NCBI GenBank assembly: GCA_964395715.1
Contig: CAYNAU010000006.1
Span: forward strand, 62,001 to 126,000
DNA length: 64,000 bases
DNA from: Porticoccus sp964395715
GTDB taxonomy: Bacteria > Pseudomonadota > Gammaproteobacteria > Pseudomonadales > Porticoccaceae
Direction of reading: 5' to 3'
The notes under the pieces: generated by a model
The model's input: the letters and a program-made list of their open reading frames with translations, nothing else
The model's database searches: none
What the model was told of the DNA's origin: nothing
Shown: piece by piece, positions 35,675 to 45,282 of the stretch
How positions within the stretch are numbered: the stretch's first letter is position 1
Layout: each line of letters opens with the position of its first letter
Translations under genes and position numbers: made by a program

Positions 35675-36967
35675 TCAGTCGTCGCTTGATGCGGCCTTTT
35701 TCGGCTCACTGTTTTCGTACACCAGCATGGGCTCTGCCTCACCACGAATCACCGCACTTTCGATGACCACTTTGCCGACATTTTCACTAGAGGGAATACT
35801 GTACATGGTATCCAGCAGTACGTTTTCGATGATCGAACGCAGACCCCGGGCACCGGTCTTTCTCTCCAGCGCCTTGTCAGCAATGGCTTCCAGAGCATCG
35901 CGGCGGATATCCAGCTCAACACCTTCCATCTCAAAGAGTGCTTCATACTGTTTGACCAGCGAGTTTTTGGGTTCAACCAGAATGTTAACGAGAGCATCCC
36001 TGTCCAGCTCTTCCAGCGTGGCAATCACCGGCAGACGACCGACAAACTCGGGAATCAAGCCATAGCGCACCAGGTCTTCCGGTTCGACCTCTGCCAGTGT
36101 CTGGCCAATGTTCTTGCCTGTCTGTTTACTCTTCACCTCGGCACTGAAACCAATACCGCCTTTTTCAGAACGGTCACTGATTACCTTTTCCAGCCCAGCA
36201 AAGGCACCACCACAGATAAACAGGATATTGGCGGTATCAACCTGTAAAAACTCCTGTTGCGGGTGCTTGCGACCTCCCTGAGGCGGGACAGAAGCAACGG
36301 TTCCTTCAATCAGTTTCAGCAGTGCCTGCTGCACACCCTCACCGGACACATCCCGGGTAATGGAGGGGTTGTCGGATTTCCGGGAAATCTTGTCAATTTC
36401 GTCCAGATAGACAATGCCGCGCTGGGCCTTGTCGACATCGTAATCGCACTTCTGCAGCAGCTTCTGGATAATGTTTTCAACATCCTCACCCACATAACCG
36501 GCTTCTGTCAGTGTGGTGGCATCAGCGATCGTAAAGGGCACATCCAGCAGGCGCGCCAGAGTCTCGGCCAGCAACGTCTTACCACTGCCGGTTGGACCGA
36601 TCAGCAGAATATTACTTTTGCCCAGCTCGATTTCGCCATCGCCACCCTTACCACCACTCTGTAAACGCTTGTAGTGGTTGTAGACAGCCACGGAGAGAAT
36701 CTTCTTGGCACGCACCTGGCCAATAACATACTCGTCCAGGATGTTGTTGATTTCGATGGGCTTGGGAAGCTTTTCTCCCGAGGATTCGGCATCAGCCTCT
36801 TGAATTTCCTCGGAGATAATGTCGTTACAGAGGTCGACACATTCGTCGCAGATAAAAACGGAAGGTCCCGCAATTAACTTGCGCACCTCATGCTGACTCT
36901 TGCCACAAAAGGAGCAATACAGCAGTTTTCCATCATCACCACCACTTCCGGATTTTTGGTCGCTCAT
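35675..36967 (-). CDS. clpX: ClpXP protease ATP-binding subunit ClpX
   Basis: A 430-residue AAA+ unfoldase that feeds substrates to ClpP. The N-terminal C4 zinc finger uses CSFCGKS and CDECVDLC. Walker A is GPTGSGKTLLAE, Walker B is GIVYLDEIDKI, and the pore loop GYVGEDVE and sensor motifs are intact. The ATG giving MSDQKSG is preferred; the frame opens two codons earlier at a GTG. It follows clpP after about 110 bases. Confidence 0.97.
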   Translation of the reverse strand: MSDQKSGSGGDDGKLLYCSFCGKSQHEVRKLIAGPSVFICDECVDLCNDIISEEIQEADAESSGEKLPKPIEINNILDEYVIGQVRAKKILSVAVYNHYKRLQSGGKGGDGEIELGKSNILLIGPTGSGKTLLAETLARLLDVPFTIADATTLTEAGYVGEDVENIIQKLLQKCDYDVDKAQRGIVYLDEIDKISRKSDNPSITRDVSGEGVQQALLKLIEGTVASVPPQGGRKHPQQEFLQVDTANILFICGGAFAGLEKVISDRSEKGGIGFSAEVKSKQTGKNIGQTLAEVEPEDLVRYGLIPEFVGRLPVIATLEELDRDALVNILVEPKNSLVKQYEALFEMEGVELDIRRDALEAIADKALERKTGARGLRSIIENVLLDTMYSIPSSENVGKVVIESAVIRGEAEPMLVYENSEPKKAASSDD

Positions 36968-37079
36968 AACCACATCCCAACAATTCTCTTCATCAAAATC
37001 CGAACACGGACAACAAAAAACTTACAAATCAGATAGATAACACAACTTTTAGTATGGTCTTAAAAAAAGCGTAACCATT

Positions 37080-37712
37080 CTAGGGGCGCTTGTCCAGTAC
37101 CTCGTCAATCAGGCCATAGTCTTTGGATTCCAGCGCATTCATAAAGTTGTCACGTTCAGTATCCAAAGCAATTTTTTCTACGGTCTGGCCGGTGTGGTGA
37201 GCCAGGCATTCATTGAGCCTTGCCCGTATCTTGAGAATTTCCTGAGCGTGAATATGGATATCAGACGCCTGACCCTGGGCACCGCCACTGGGCTGGTGAA
37301 TCATGACCCTGGAATTGGGCAGGCAATAGCGTTTGCCACTTGCACCAGCAGCTAACAGGAATGCGCCCATACTGGCCGCCTGACCAATACACATGGTGCT
37401 GACATCCGGTTTGATAAATTGCATGGTGTCATAGATCGACATCCCCGCCGTGACTGAGCCACCAGGAGAGTTGATATAAAGATGAATATCCTTGTCCGGA
37501 TTTTCTGATTCCAGGAATAACAGCTGAGCAACCACCAGGTTGGCCATGTAATCCTCGACGGGCCCCACCAGAAAAATCACCCGCTCTTTCAGCAAACGGG
37601 AGTAAATATCATAGGACCGCTCACCCCGTGCAGACTGCTCTACGACGATCGGCACCAACCCTCCGGCACTTTGCACATCGAGTCCGGAAGAAAAAGAGGG
37701 ATCAAATTTCAT
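37080..37712 (-). CDS. clpP: ClpP serine protease subunit
   Basis: A 210-residue ClpP, the tetradecameric proteolytic core working with ClpX (and ClpA). The catalytic Ser lies in GQAASMGAFLL and the His in RVMIHQPSGG, with the Asp further on. A short N-terminal extension before PIVVEQ may be processed as in E. coli. It lies between tig and clpX, the usual order. Confidence 0.97.
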   Translation of the reverse strand: MKFDPSFSSGLDVQSAGGLVPIVVEQSARGERSYDIYSRLLKERVIFLVGPVEDYMANLVVAQLLFLESENPDKDIHLYINSPGGSVTAGMSIYDTMQFIKPDVSTMCIGQAASMGAFLLAAGASGKRYCLPNSRVMIHQPSGGAQGQASDIHIHAQEILKIRARLNECLAHHTGQTVEKIALDTERDNFMNALESKDYGLIDEVLDKRP

Positions 37713-37805
37713 AGGAATTCACTCAATTATTGGAAGTCATTGTCCAGCATTGTAACCAGCACTTGGCATAAGGCAAGCAGCCACCGGAGGCGAAATCTCT
37801 ATTTT

Positions 37806-37846
37806 CAAAAATGAAACAGCCCCGCACGGAATAACCGCCGGGGCTG
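37806..37846 (-). terminator. Terminator of tig
   Basis: CAGCCCC and GGGGCTG are paired around a 16-base loop and followed on the minus strand by TTTCATTTTT. It lies between tig and clpP (about 50 bases after the tig stop). Confidence 0.6.
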
Positions 37847-37896
37847 AATCTTTAACACGCCGAAATCAGTTACACCTGAATCCGGCAAAAATGCCT

Positions 37897-39210
37897 TTAT
37901 TCCTGTCCGTCAGGTTTAATTGCTTCCTGATAGCTGACCGGTTTTTCAGTGACAGTGGCAACTGCCAGCACGGCATCAACGACCTGCTCTTGCAGCACAG
38001 TCGCTTCAATACCCTGAAGCAGCTGCTGGTTGTTCAGGTAATGCTGGATCACTTCATCTGATTCTTCGTAGGTGGACGCAATTTCTTCAATGCGCTCACG
38101 TACTCTGTCGGTATCTACTTTCAATTTGTTTGCTTTCACATACTCGGTGACCAGCAAACCGGTGTTGGCGCGACGCTTGGCCTGATCCATAAACATATCG
38201 TCAGGAAGCATGCTGGGATCAAAGTTTTTCGCACCCTGGCCCATGCTCTGCGCCATTTGATATTTCATTGAGGTAACTTCATTGGCCACCAGCACATCGG
38301 GCAGTTCAATATCACGGTGCATATCGAACAGTGCTTCCATCACCCGACCCTTGACCTTGGCGCGCAGCGAGTTTTTCAGATCGCGTTCCATGTTCTGTCT
38401 GACAATTTCACGGAATTTTTCCTCGCCACCCTGCCGCAGACCGTATTGGGCAAAGAAGTCATCATTCAGCTCCGGCAACACTGCTTCTGTCACAGAGTGC
38501 AGTGTGACGGTGAATTCAACATCTGCACCGCGCAATTCTTCCGCGTGATAGCTCTCGGGAAACGTCAGGGCTAAAACCTTTTGTTCGCCCACTGACATGC
38601 CGACAATGCCTTCTTCAAATCCGGGAATGGCTCGGCCTGTACCCAGTTCGATCAGGAAGTCTTCAGCGCTGCCACCCTCAAACTCTTCGCCACCTTTGGT
38701 ACCGACAAAGTCAATCGCGACTTCATCACCCATGGCTGCGGGACGGTCTGCTTCTTCCCAGGTCGCACTCTGCTTGCGCAGGGCATCCAGCATCGCGGTG
38801 ACATCTTCGTCAGCGACTTCAGAAACCGGCTTCTCAATGGTGAGCTGGCTGAAGTCACCCAGGGTAATTTCCGGCAACACCTCAAAAACAGCGACGTATT
38901 CCAGATCCTGACCCGGTTCATTAGTCACAGATTCAATGGATGGCTGACCGGCAGGGTTAAGTTTCTCCTGGCTGACCGCTTCAGAAAACGTCTTACCCAT
39001 CAGCTCGCCAACAACCTCTTTGCGGATGTCCGCACCAAAGCGTTGTTTAACAACCTGCATCGGCACTTTGCCCTTGCGGAAGCCGTCTAACTTGACCGTT
39101 TTACTGGCATTTTCCAGTCGCTCGTTAATAGCACTTTCAATACGTTCTGCTGGAACACCTACGGTGACTTTACGCCCCAGACCAGAAGTTGTTTCGATGG
39201 AAACCTGCAT
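37897..39210 (-). CDS. tig: Trigger factor (ribosome-associated chaperone)
   Basis: A 437-residue trigger factor that binds ribosomal protein L23 and shields nascent chains. The ribosome-binding signature GFRKGKVP is at residues 44-51, a central FKBP-type domain includes AIDFVGTKGGEEFEGG, and the long C-terminal helical chaperone domain follows. The ATG has a GAGGG ribosome site. It starts only about 38 bases after the tRNA-Leu gene on the same strand with no terminator between, so co-transcription with the tRNA is possible. Confidence 0.97.
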   Translation of the reverse strand: MQVSIETTSGLGRKVTVGVPAERIESAINERLENASKTVKLDGFRKGKVPMQVVKQRFGADIRKEVVGELMGKTFSEAVSQEKLNPAGQPSIESVTNEPGQDLEYVAVFEVLPEITLGDFSQLTIEKPVSEVADEDVTAMLDALRKQSATWEEADRPAAMGDEVAIDFVGTKGGEEFEGGSAEDFLIELGTGRAIPGFEEGIVGMSVGEQKVLALTFPESYHAEELRGADVEFTVTLHSVTEAVLPELNDDFFAQYGLRQGGEEKFREIVRQNMERDLKNSLRAKVKGRVMEALFDMHRDIELPDVLVANEVTSMKYQMAQSMGQGAKNFDPSMLPDDMFMDQAKRRANTGLLVTEYVKANKLKVDTDRVRERIEEIASTYEESDEVIQHYLNNQQLLQGIEATVLQEQVVDAVLAVATVTEKPVSYQEAIKPDGQE

Positions 39211-39248
39211 GTTTGCCCTCTAAATGTTTCGCTTACTTAATCGTATTA

Positions 39249-39333
39249 TGGTGCGGACGGAGAGACTCGAACTCTCACACCTCTCAGTACCAGAACCTAA
39301 ATCTGGCGCGTCTACCAGTTCCGCCACGTCCGC
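39249..39333 (-). tRNA. tRNA-Leu (UAG)
   Basis: An 85-base leucine tRNA with encoded CCA. The acceptor arms GCGGACG / CGTCCGC pair fully, the anticodon loop is TTTAGGT between CCAGA and TCTGG giving anticodon TAG, a long class II variable arm is present, and the T-arm is GAGAG-TTCGAGT-CTCTC. It is immediately upstream of tig. Confidence 0.96.
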
Positions 39334-39469
39334 AAAATGTCGGGATAAATCGAACAGGCGGCAGAAGGTCGCCCTCGACAAAGGGGGGGGATTTTGCCAC
39401 AGCCCGTACCTCCCGGGCAACCACCGCGGCAAAAGGCCTCAAAGCCCACTCAGAGACCTGATTCGAATG

Positions 39470-40825
39470 CTATACGGGCCAGGCTATCAGGACAGTAATA
39501 TCACCTGCCGATTGGCCCTTCAGGGTCAAGCCATCTCGCTGGGCAGGAACCAGCACCGCTTCCTCCGGAGCCAGCATTTGATCCCCAGCCTGCAACTCAC
39601 CGTCGACACTCATCAACAGCGCATAGTTACCGGTATCGGGCAGGCTGAATCCGGTGCCGCTCCCAGCCCTCATGGTCAACCGCTGTACCCTGAAGTCATC
39701 GAAAATGACCACTTCCTCCAAACGGTAACTGCTGCATTCCGCCAGGACAGGCAGACCGGAAAGCTCTGGCCTTTCCAGTGACATGATCTCAACGCCCTTG
39801 TCGGAATCCCAGTGACATTGGGTCAATACCTTCTGAGCAAATGACAGGATCTGACGTTCGTAAACCGGCGTTTGAAACTCCACTGTCCTGACACCGTGTT
39901 GCAGGGCATGGGGTGTGCGCAGGGGGACTTTCACCACGTCGCCGACACGCAGAGGCAACAGCGAGGTAAATCGGTTCATCGCTTTGCGCAATTGGACTTC
40001 CCTGCTCTGCAGGGTCTCCGGCACCTTTGCCAACCATGCTTTTAACTGGATGGCGGAAACCGGTGCATTGAGATCAACGCCTTCTGCCAAACGGTACTGG
40101 TCCAGCAGTGCATCAATTTCACGCCTGACAGACTCATACTCCCTCACTGCCGTCAGATAATCCTTTCTGAAAGCCTGTTCCGTCTCGTAACTGGCAACCA
40201 CCTTCTCGTCAAAACCAAAACGAATACTTCCGACACCATCCTGCCAGGCCTGCTCATCCACATGGGTCACCACGTAAACTTCGCGCTTTTCCTCGTGCAG
40301 TTCAAAGTAGAGATCGCCGAAAACCTCTTCAGGTAGAGGATCAAGGATTTTTAACAGGTTAATACGGCGTTCATGACCCGCAACCAGCCTTGCTGGCATC
40401 ACCGACAATACCCAGGGTAAGGGGGCTGATGACACACCATCCGTCACCAACGACAGGCCCCGCTGCTCAATACCCGTATACCAGATTTCCTGTCCCCAGG
40501 GTTTAGGGATTGCCACGGGCCGGAGTTTCAGTGGCTGACTTGCTGATAACAGGGGCCAGCCGTGATCTGCGCAGAATTGTTCAAGGGAGGCAGGCGATTC
40601 ACCCCCCTCCAGTTCCGCACACAGACTATCGCTGGCCTCACCCACGGTAAAAACCAGCTGTCCATCCAGCAATTGACAAATGGCCAGCAGCCGTATGACG
40701 GGCTTTCCATCAAGGTAGTATTGAGAAAAATCGTAGCACAGTGACAACACATCAGAATCGACCGGCTGGCTGGCCAGCCAATTCTGGACGGCCAGTTCCG
40801 GATTATCAGGGGTCAATAGGGCCAC
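39470..40825 (-). CDS. Cupin / phosphomannose isomerase-like protein
   Basis: A 451-residue protein not assigned to a named function. The segment KPWGQEIWYTGIEQRG and the later VVKVPLRTPHALQHGVRTVEFQTPVYE resemble the metal-site regions of type I mannose-6-phosphate isomerases and other cupins. The C-terminal quarter (ALLMSVDGELQ to EEAVLVPAQ) looks like a second cupin barrel. A charged helical region lies between. The best start is a GTG with GGAG eight bases upstream; a TTG five codons earlier is also in frame. It is a single leftward gene between tRNA-Leu and fadA. A sugar-phosphate role is only an inference from fold. Confidence 0.6.
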   Translation of the reverse strand: MALLTPDNPELAVQNWLASQPVDSDVLSLCYDFSQYYLDGKPVIRLLAICQLLDGQLVFTVGEASDSLCAELEGGESPASLEQFCADHGWPLLSASQPLKLRPVAIPKPWGQEIWYTGIEQRGLSLVTDGVSSAPLPWVLSVMPARLVAGHERRINLLKILDPLPEEVFGDLYFELHEEKREVYVVTHVDEQAWQDGVGSIRFGFDEKVVASYETEQAFRKDYLTAVREYESVRREIDALLDQYRLAEGVDLNAPVSAIQLKAWLAKVPETLQSREVQLRKAMNRFTSLLPLRVGDVVKVPLRTPHALQHGVRTVEFQTPVYERQILSFAQKVLTQCHWDSDKGVEIMSLERPELSGLPVLAECSSYRLEEVVIFDDFRVQRLTMRAGSGTGFSLPDTGNYALLMSVDGELQAGDQMLAPEEAVLVPAQRDGLTLKGQSAGDITVLIAWPV

Positions 40826-40949
40826 ATTGTTGCTCCACAAAACACGCGACAGAGTCTATCAAAAATGTCTGGATATCACCCCGTCTATCTCCAGGAGGGC
40901 ACAAGCGGCGCAACAATCAGGATGCAAAACCCGACGAACGATTTCCAAT

Positions 40950-40982
40950 AAAAAAGGCCGGAACATATCCGGCCTTTTTTAA
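40950..40982 (-). terminator. Terminator of fadBA
   Basis: AAAAAAGGCCGG / CCGGCCTTTTTT with a six-base loop lies about 15-45 bases beyond the fadA stop codon, with A/T tracts on both flanks. Confidence 0.88.
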
Positions 40983-40995
40983 AATTGCAGGGAAC

Positions 40996-42174
40996 TCAGC
41001 CAATCCGCTCAAACACCGTGCTGACTCCCTGCCCCAAGCCAATACACATGGTGGAAACACCCAGTGTTCCATCGCGCTGCTTGAGGATGTTCAGCAAGGT
41101 ACCGGAGATCCTTGCGCCTGATGCCCCCAGCGGGTGACCGAGAGCGATCGCCCCACCATTCACATTCACCTTCTGCTCCATACTGTCAAGCAGGCCGAGA
41201 TCCTTGAGCACCGGCAGTGACTGTGCAGCAAAGGCTTCGTTCAGTTCCACGTAGTCGATATCCGCCATGGTGAGCCCGGCTTTCTTTAATGCCGCCCGCG
41301 TGGAGGGCACAGGACCATACCCCATAATGGAGGGATCAACCCCGGCCGCCGCCACGGAAACCACTTTCGCCATGGGTGTCAGCCCTAACGACGAGGCCCG
41401 CTCAGCCGACATGACGAACAGCGCAGCCGCACCATCTGTCACCTGCGAGGCCGTACCCGCTGTCACGGTGCCATTAACAGGGTCAAAGACGGTTTTTAAC
41501 TGCCCCAACCCTTCCAGATTGGTTTCCGGGCGAATGGTTTCATCTTCCTTCATCATGTACAGGCCACCGTTATCGTCATGGCCCAGAACGGGAACGATCT
41601 CGTCCACGAAACGCCCCGCTGCCCGAGCCTCTGCAGCCAGATGATGGGAACGCACGCCGAATTCATCCTGTTGGTCACGGGTAATACCGTGGATCCGCGC
41701 CAGGTATTCAGCAGTCAGGCCCATCATGCCCGCGGCTTTGGCAACACTGAGATTCATTGCCGGGTTAGGGTCGTGGTCGTGGGTCATGGGAACATGCCCC
41801 AAATGCTCGGCGCCGCCCACCAGATAAACATCACCCAGCCCGGCCATGACATTGGCCGTGGCCATATGCAGTGCCGACATGGAGGAACCGCAAAGGCGGT
41901 TAACAGTAATGGCGGGCACATCGTGTGGAATGCGGGTACGCAGCGCGGTCATTCGCGCCACATTGAACGACTGCTCCCGACCCTGCATGACACAACCCCA
42001 GATAATGTCATCAATTTCTGCCGGGTTGATCTGCGGGTTGCGATCCAACAATCCCTCAATCAGGTCGGCACCCAACTCATCGGAGCGACGGTTGCGGAAA
42101 GATCCGTTTCTGGAACGGCCCATGGGGGTGCGGGCAAAATCAACAATCACCGCGTCTCTAGGTTTCAAGCTCAC
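40996..42174 (-). CDS. fadA: 3-ketoacyl-CoA thiolase FadA
   Basis: A 392-residue thiolase, beta subunit of the fatty acid oxidation complex, releasing acetyl-CoA from 3-ketoacyl-CoA. The nucleophilic Cys lies in NRLCGSSMSALH, the His in NVNGGAIALGHPLGASGAR and the second Cys in STMCIGLGQG. The protein starts at a GTG with GGAGGAG seven bases upstream; no ATG in frame gives a family-like N-terminus, and an out-of-frame ATG inside the spacer opens only a seven-codon frame. It follows fadB by 19 bases and is followed by a strong terminator. Confidence 0.96.
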   Translation of the reverse strand: MSLKPRDAVIVDFARTPMGRSRNGSFRNRRSDELGADLIEGLLDRNPQINPAEIDDIIWGCVMQGREQSFNVARMTALRTRIPHDVPAITVNRLCGSSMSALHMATANVMAGLGDVYLVGGAEHLGHVPMTHDHDPNPAMNLSVAKAAGMMGLTAEYLARIHGITRDQQDEFGVRSHHLAAEARAAGRFVDEIVPVLGHDDNGGLYMMKEDETIRPETNLEGLGQLKTVFDPVNGTVTAGTASQVTDGAAALFVMSAERASSLGLTPMAKVVSVAAAGVDPSIMGYGPVPSTRAALKKAGLTMADIDYVELNEAFAAQSLPVLKDLGLLDSMEQKVNVNGGAIALGHPLGASGARISGTLLNILKQRDGTLGVSTMCIGLGQGVSTVFERIG

Positions 42175-42193
42175 TATCCATCTCCTCCGCTGC

Positions 42194-44344
42194 TCAGCCG
42201 TAATAGCTTTCGCCGTTAGCTGCCATTTCACGCATTCTCGCCGTGGGCTCGTAGAGTTTGCCCAGGCTAGTGAATTTATCCGCCATCTCACAGAAGCGGG
42301 CCAGGCCCAGTTCATCCATCCAGCGGAATATACCGCCGCGGAAGGCCGGAAAGCCCAGCCCATAGACAACGGCCATATCCGCCTCAGCGGGGGAACCCAC
42401 AATGCCCTCTTCAAGGCAGTGCGCCAGCTCGATACACATGGGTACCATGTAACGGGCCACAATATCTTCGTCACTTAACTGGTGATAGGCGCTCAGCACC
42501 GGCTTAAACAACTCAGCGACCGACTCGTCGACAAACTTGCCCGGCTTGCCTCGCTTGTCCTTCTGGTAGACGTAGAAGCCTTTGCCATTTTTCTGGCCCA
42601 GACGCTCGTTCTCGAAAAGGATTCGGGTGGGCGATACCTGGCAAAGATCACCCATGCGTTCCGGGTAACCCTCCACCATGGTCGGGAAGCAGTGTACGGC
42701 CGTATCAATGCCTACCACATCCATCAGATACGCCGGGCCCATCGGCCAGCCCCAGGCTTCCATGACTTTATCAATGCGCTGAAAATCCGCACCGTTAACA
42801 ATCATCATGTCAAAACCAAACACCGCCGGGAACAGCACACGGTTCACCAGAAACCCGGGGCAATCGTTGACCACAATGGGTTTCTTACCCATGGCCTGGG
42901 CGTGGGCCACGACCGCGGCAAGGGTTTCTTCAGAGGTTTTGGAACCGCGAATCACTTCCACCAGTGGCATGGCGTGCACCGGGTTAAAGAAGTGCATGCC
43001 GCAGAAGTTTTCCGGACGCTTGAGGTTGCCGGCCAGCAGGTCAATGGAAATCGTGGACGTGTTGGACGCAAGGATGGCGTCTTCCCGAAGGCGGGACTCA
43101 ACATCGGGCAACACCATACTTTTTACCTTGACGTTTTCAACCACAGCCTCAATCACGAGGTCGGTATTTTCAATACCGTCGTAGCTCAAAGTTGGCATGA
43201 TCCGCGACAACACTGTGCCCGCATCCAGGGGTTTCATCTGGCCACGTTCCACCCGCTTGGCCAGCAGCTTGTTGGCTTCGCTCATGCCCAGATCAAGTGA
43301 TGCCATGTTGATGTCTTTCATCATTACCGGAAAACCTTTCACGGCATTCTGATAGGCGATCCCGCCACCCATAATGCCCGCCCCCAACGCGGTGGCATGG
43401 GTAACGGTTTTAGTGGCCTTTTTTGCATATTGCTTGGCCTGCCCGCCGATGAACTGGTCGTTGAGGAACATGCCGACCAGCGCCCTGCACTGAGGTGTCT
43501 GGGTCAGGTCACTGAAGGCCTGAAACTCCACTTCCAGAGCCTCATCACGGGACATTTCCGCCGCCTTCGCCAACACTTCAATCGCAACCAGCGGTGCAGG
43601 GTAATTGGTTCCGGCTTTGGCCAACACCGCATCACGGCTGGTATGCACTGACATACCCAGCTCAATCTTATTCATTTTCAGGGGGGATTGTTTCTGCTCA
43701 CGGCGGGGCTGGTAGGGCAACTCGCCATCCGCCGCACGCATCAGCATCTTGAGGGCTTCATCGTGCAGCAGTTCCGGTTCCACCACGGCATCCACTGCCC
43801 CTTCTTTCAGGGCTTCTGGCGCTTTCTTGTGCTTGCCACCGGCAATCCACTCTGCAGCGTTATCGAAACCGATCAGGCGGGGCAATCGTACAGAACCACC
43901 CCAACCGGGCATGATACCCAGGGTCGTTTCCGGCAGACCCACCTGCGCCTTGCTGGACATCACCCGGAAATCACAAGCAAGACAGACTTCAAAGCCGCCG
44001 CCGAGGGCAAAGCCATTGATAGCGACGACCGTAGGAAACGGCAGCGACTCGATAGCATTGAATGCATCATTGGCGATGCTGAGAAACCTGCGACGCTCGG
44101 ATTCGCTGGCCTTGAAAGCGCCTCCAAATTCCGTAATGTCGGCGCCGGCAACAAATACGCTTTTGCCACTAGTCAACAGCAGCCCTTTCACATCTGACTG
44201 ACTTTTCAGAACATTCAGTGCATCAAGTAATTCCTTCAGGGTCGCCTGGTTAAATACATTGACCGAACCCTTCTGGGCATCAAAGTGCAGCTCTACAAAA
44301 CCGCCCTTCAAGGGCTGCAGGCTGAGCATATTCCCCTGGAACAT
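42194..44344 (-). CDS. fadB: Fatty acid oxidation complex alpha subunit FadB
   Basis: A 716-residue multifunctional enzyme with enoyl-CoA hydratase/isomerase and 3-hydroxyacyl-CoA dehydrogenase activities. The crotonase domain (ALGGGFEVCLACDFRV) is N-terminal, the NAD-binding motif LGAGIMGGGIA follows near residue 320, and the dehydrogenase C-terminal domains (GFLVNRVLFP, WGWPMGPAYLMD) complete it. The ATG has AGAGGAG upstream. It is the first gene of the fadBA operon; about 200 bases upstream contain its promoter region, but no PsrA/FadR-type palindrome was recognised. Confidence 0.97.
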   Translation of the reverse strand: MFQGNMLSLQPLKGGFVELHFDAQKGSVNVFNQATLKELLDALNVLKSQSDVKGLLLTSGKSVFVAGADITEFGGAFKASESERRRFLSIANDAFNAIESLPFPTVVAINGFALGGGFEVCLACDFRVMSSKAQVGLPETTLGIMPGWGGSVRLPRLIGFDNAAEWIAGGKHKKAPEALKEGAVDAVVEPELLHDEALKMLMRAADGELPYQPRREQKQSPLKMNKIELGMSVHTSRDAVLAKAGTNYPAPLVAIEVLAKAAEMSRDEALEVEFQAFSDLTQTPQCRALVGMFLNDQFIGGQAKQYAKKATKTVTHATALGAGIMGGGIAYQNAVKGFPVMMKDINMASLDLGMSEANKLLAKRVERGQMKPLDAGTVLSRIMPTLSYDGIENTDLVIEAVVENVKVKSMVLPDVESRLREDAILASNTSTISIDLLAGNLKRPENFCGMHFFNPVHAMPLVEVIRGSKTSEETLAAVVAHAQAMGKKPIVVNDCPGFLVNRVLFPAVFGFDMMIVNGADFQRIDKVMEAWGWPMGPAYLMDVVGIDTAVHCFPTMVEGYPERMGDLCQVSPTRILFENERLGQKNGKGFYVYQKDKRGKPGKFVDESVAELFKPVLSAYHQLSDEDIVARYMVPMCIELAHCLEEGIVGSPAEADMAVVYGLGFPAFRGGIFRWMDELGLARFCEMADKFTSLGKLYEPTARMREMAANGESYYG

Positions 44345-44547
44345 AGGTGCTCCTCTTGTGATCAGGTGTTAGGTGGTTGCTGGCCATACACGAGGCCAGT
44401 AGAGAATTCAGGCAAGGGATAGTAAGCAGGGGTATCGGGTGCAGCAAAGTGCTTTTGTGACCACTGAGTTCTATGCGGATGCCATCTTATTAACAACTAT
44501 AGACTAACCCGTTCGCCGATCTGTAACGAATCGCATGAGCAAAAAGG

Positions 44548-45189
44548 CTAGCTTTTATGAAACAGCACCACATCGGCATCCGGGTAGTCCACCACGGCCT
44601 GCCACCTCAGTCCCAGATAGTCAAAGGTGTCCCTGCTATAAAAGCAGATATGGGTCGGATCGTTTTTATAGTGCCAGCGGGCAAAGGCTTCCCGCCCCGA
44701 AACACGCTTGGTCATCAGGCCCAGCCAACCACCGGGGTTAAGCAGCGACCATAACCGGGCCAACTCCTCACCCGGCCTCGACATATGCTCCACCACCTCT
44801 GTGGCGGTAATGAAGTCATACTGCTGCCTGAAGCATGTGAGATCGGGGGCGTAATAAGGATCAAAAATGGCCACCCGGTGACCGGCTTCGGACATCATCA
44901 ATGACAGGGTCGGCCCAGGTCCGGAACCAAAATCCAGCCCGACAGACTTGTCCGCCAGTTTTTCCAGAAGGGGTGTGGCGAGGCGGCTCAAAAATTTCCG
45001 GTAGCCCGGGTCTGCCGGATCATTTTCGTGCAGGTCGTAATGAGCCTTTTCCATGGCCGCGGACAAATGCTGGTGAGGCGGCACAAAGACCAAGCGGCAT
45101 TCCCCGCACTGCAGATACTCGCGTCTGCTATCAGCCAGATAGTGCTCGACCTGTGAAGAGACACACAGCGGACACGTAGCTTCAGCCAT
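44548..45189 (-). CDS. Zinc-ribbon class I SAM methyltransferase
   Basis: A 213-residue protein. The N-terminus is a zinc ribbon (CPLCVSS then CGECRLVF), followed by a class I methyltransferase domain with motif I VGLDFGSGPGPTLS and the acidic motif II FDPYYAP. Later EVVEHMSRPGEEL and LNPGGWLGLMTKR are typical of small-molecule or lipid methyltransferases (Methyltransf_23 type). Substrate unknown. It is divergent from tex and separate from fadB. Confidence 0.8.
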   Translation of the reverse strand: MAEATCPLCVSSQVEHYLADSRREYLQCGECRLVFVPPHQHLSAAMEKAHYDLHENDPADPGYRKFLSRLATPLLEKLADKSVGLDFGSGPGPTLSLMMSEAGHRVAIFDPYYAPDLTCFRQQYDFITATEVVEHMSRPGEELARLWSLLNPGGWLGLMTKRVSGREAFARWHYKNDPTHICFYSRDTFDYLGLRWQAVVDYPDADVVLFHKS

Positions 45190-45282
45190 AATTTCGCTCC
45201 GGTAACAAGTCTGTTGCAGACGGGGCTATTACCCCATAATCGCCACCTGATTGACCAGCCACGGAAACACCCGATTACGCTC

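Noticed and set aside
42482..43300. A long plus-strand frame opposite fadB
   Set aside because: Antisense shadow of a complete, conserved fadB; the residues are His/Gly-rich noise.
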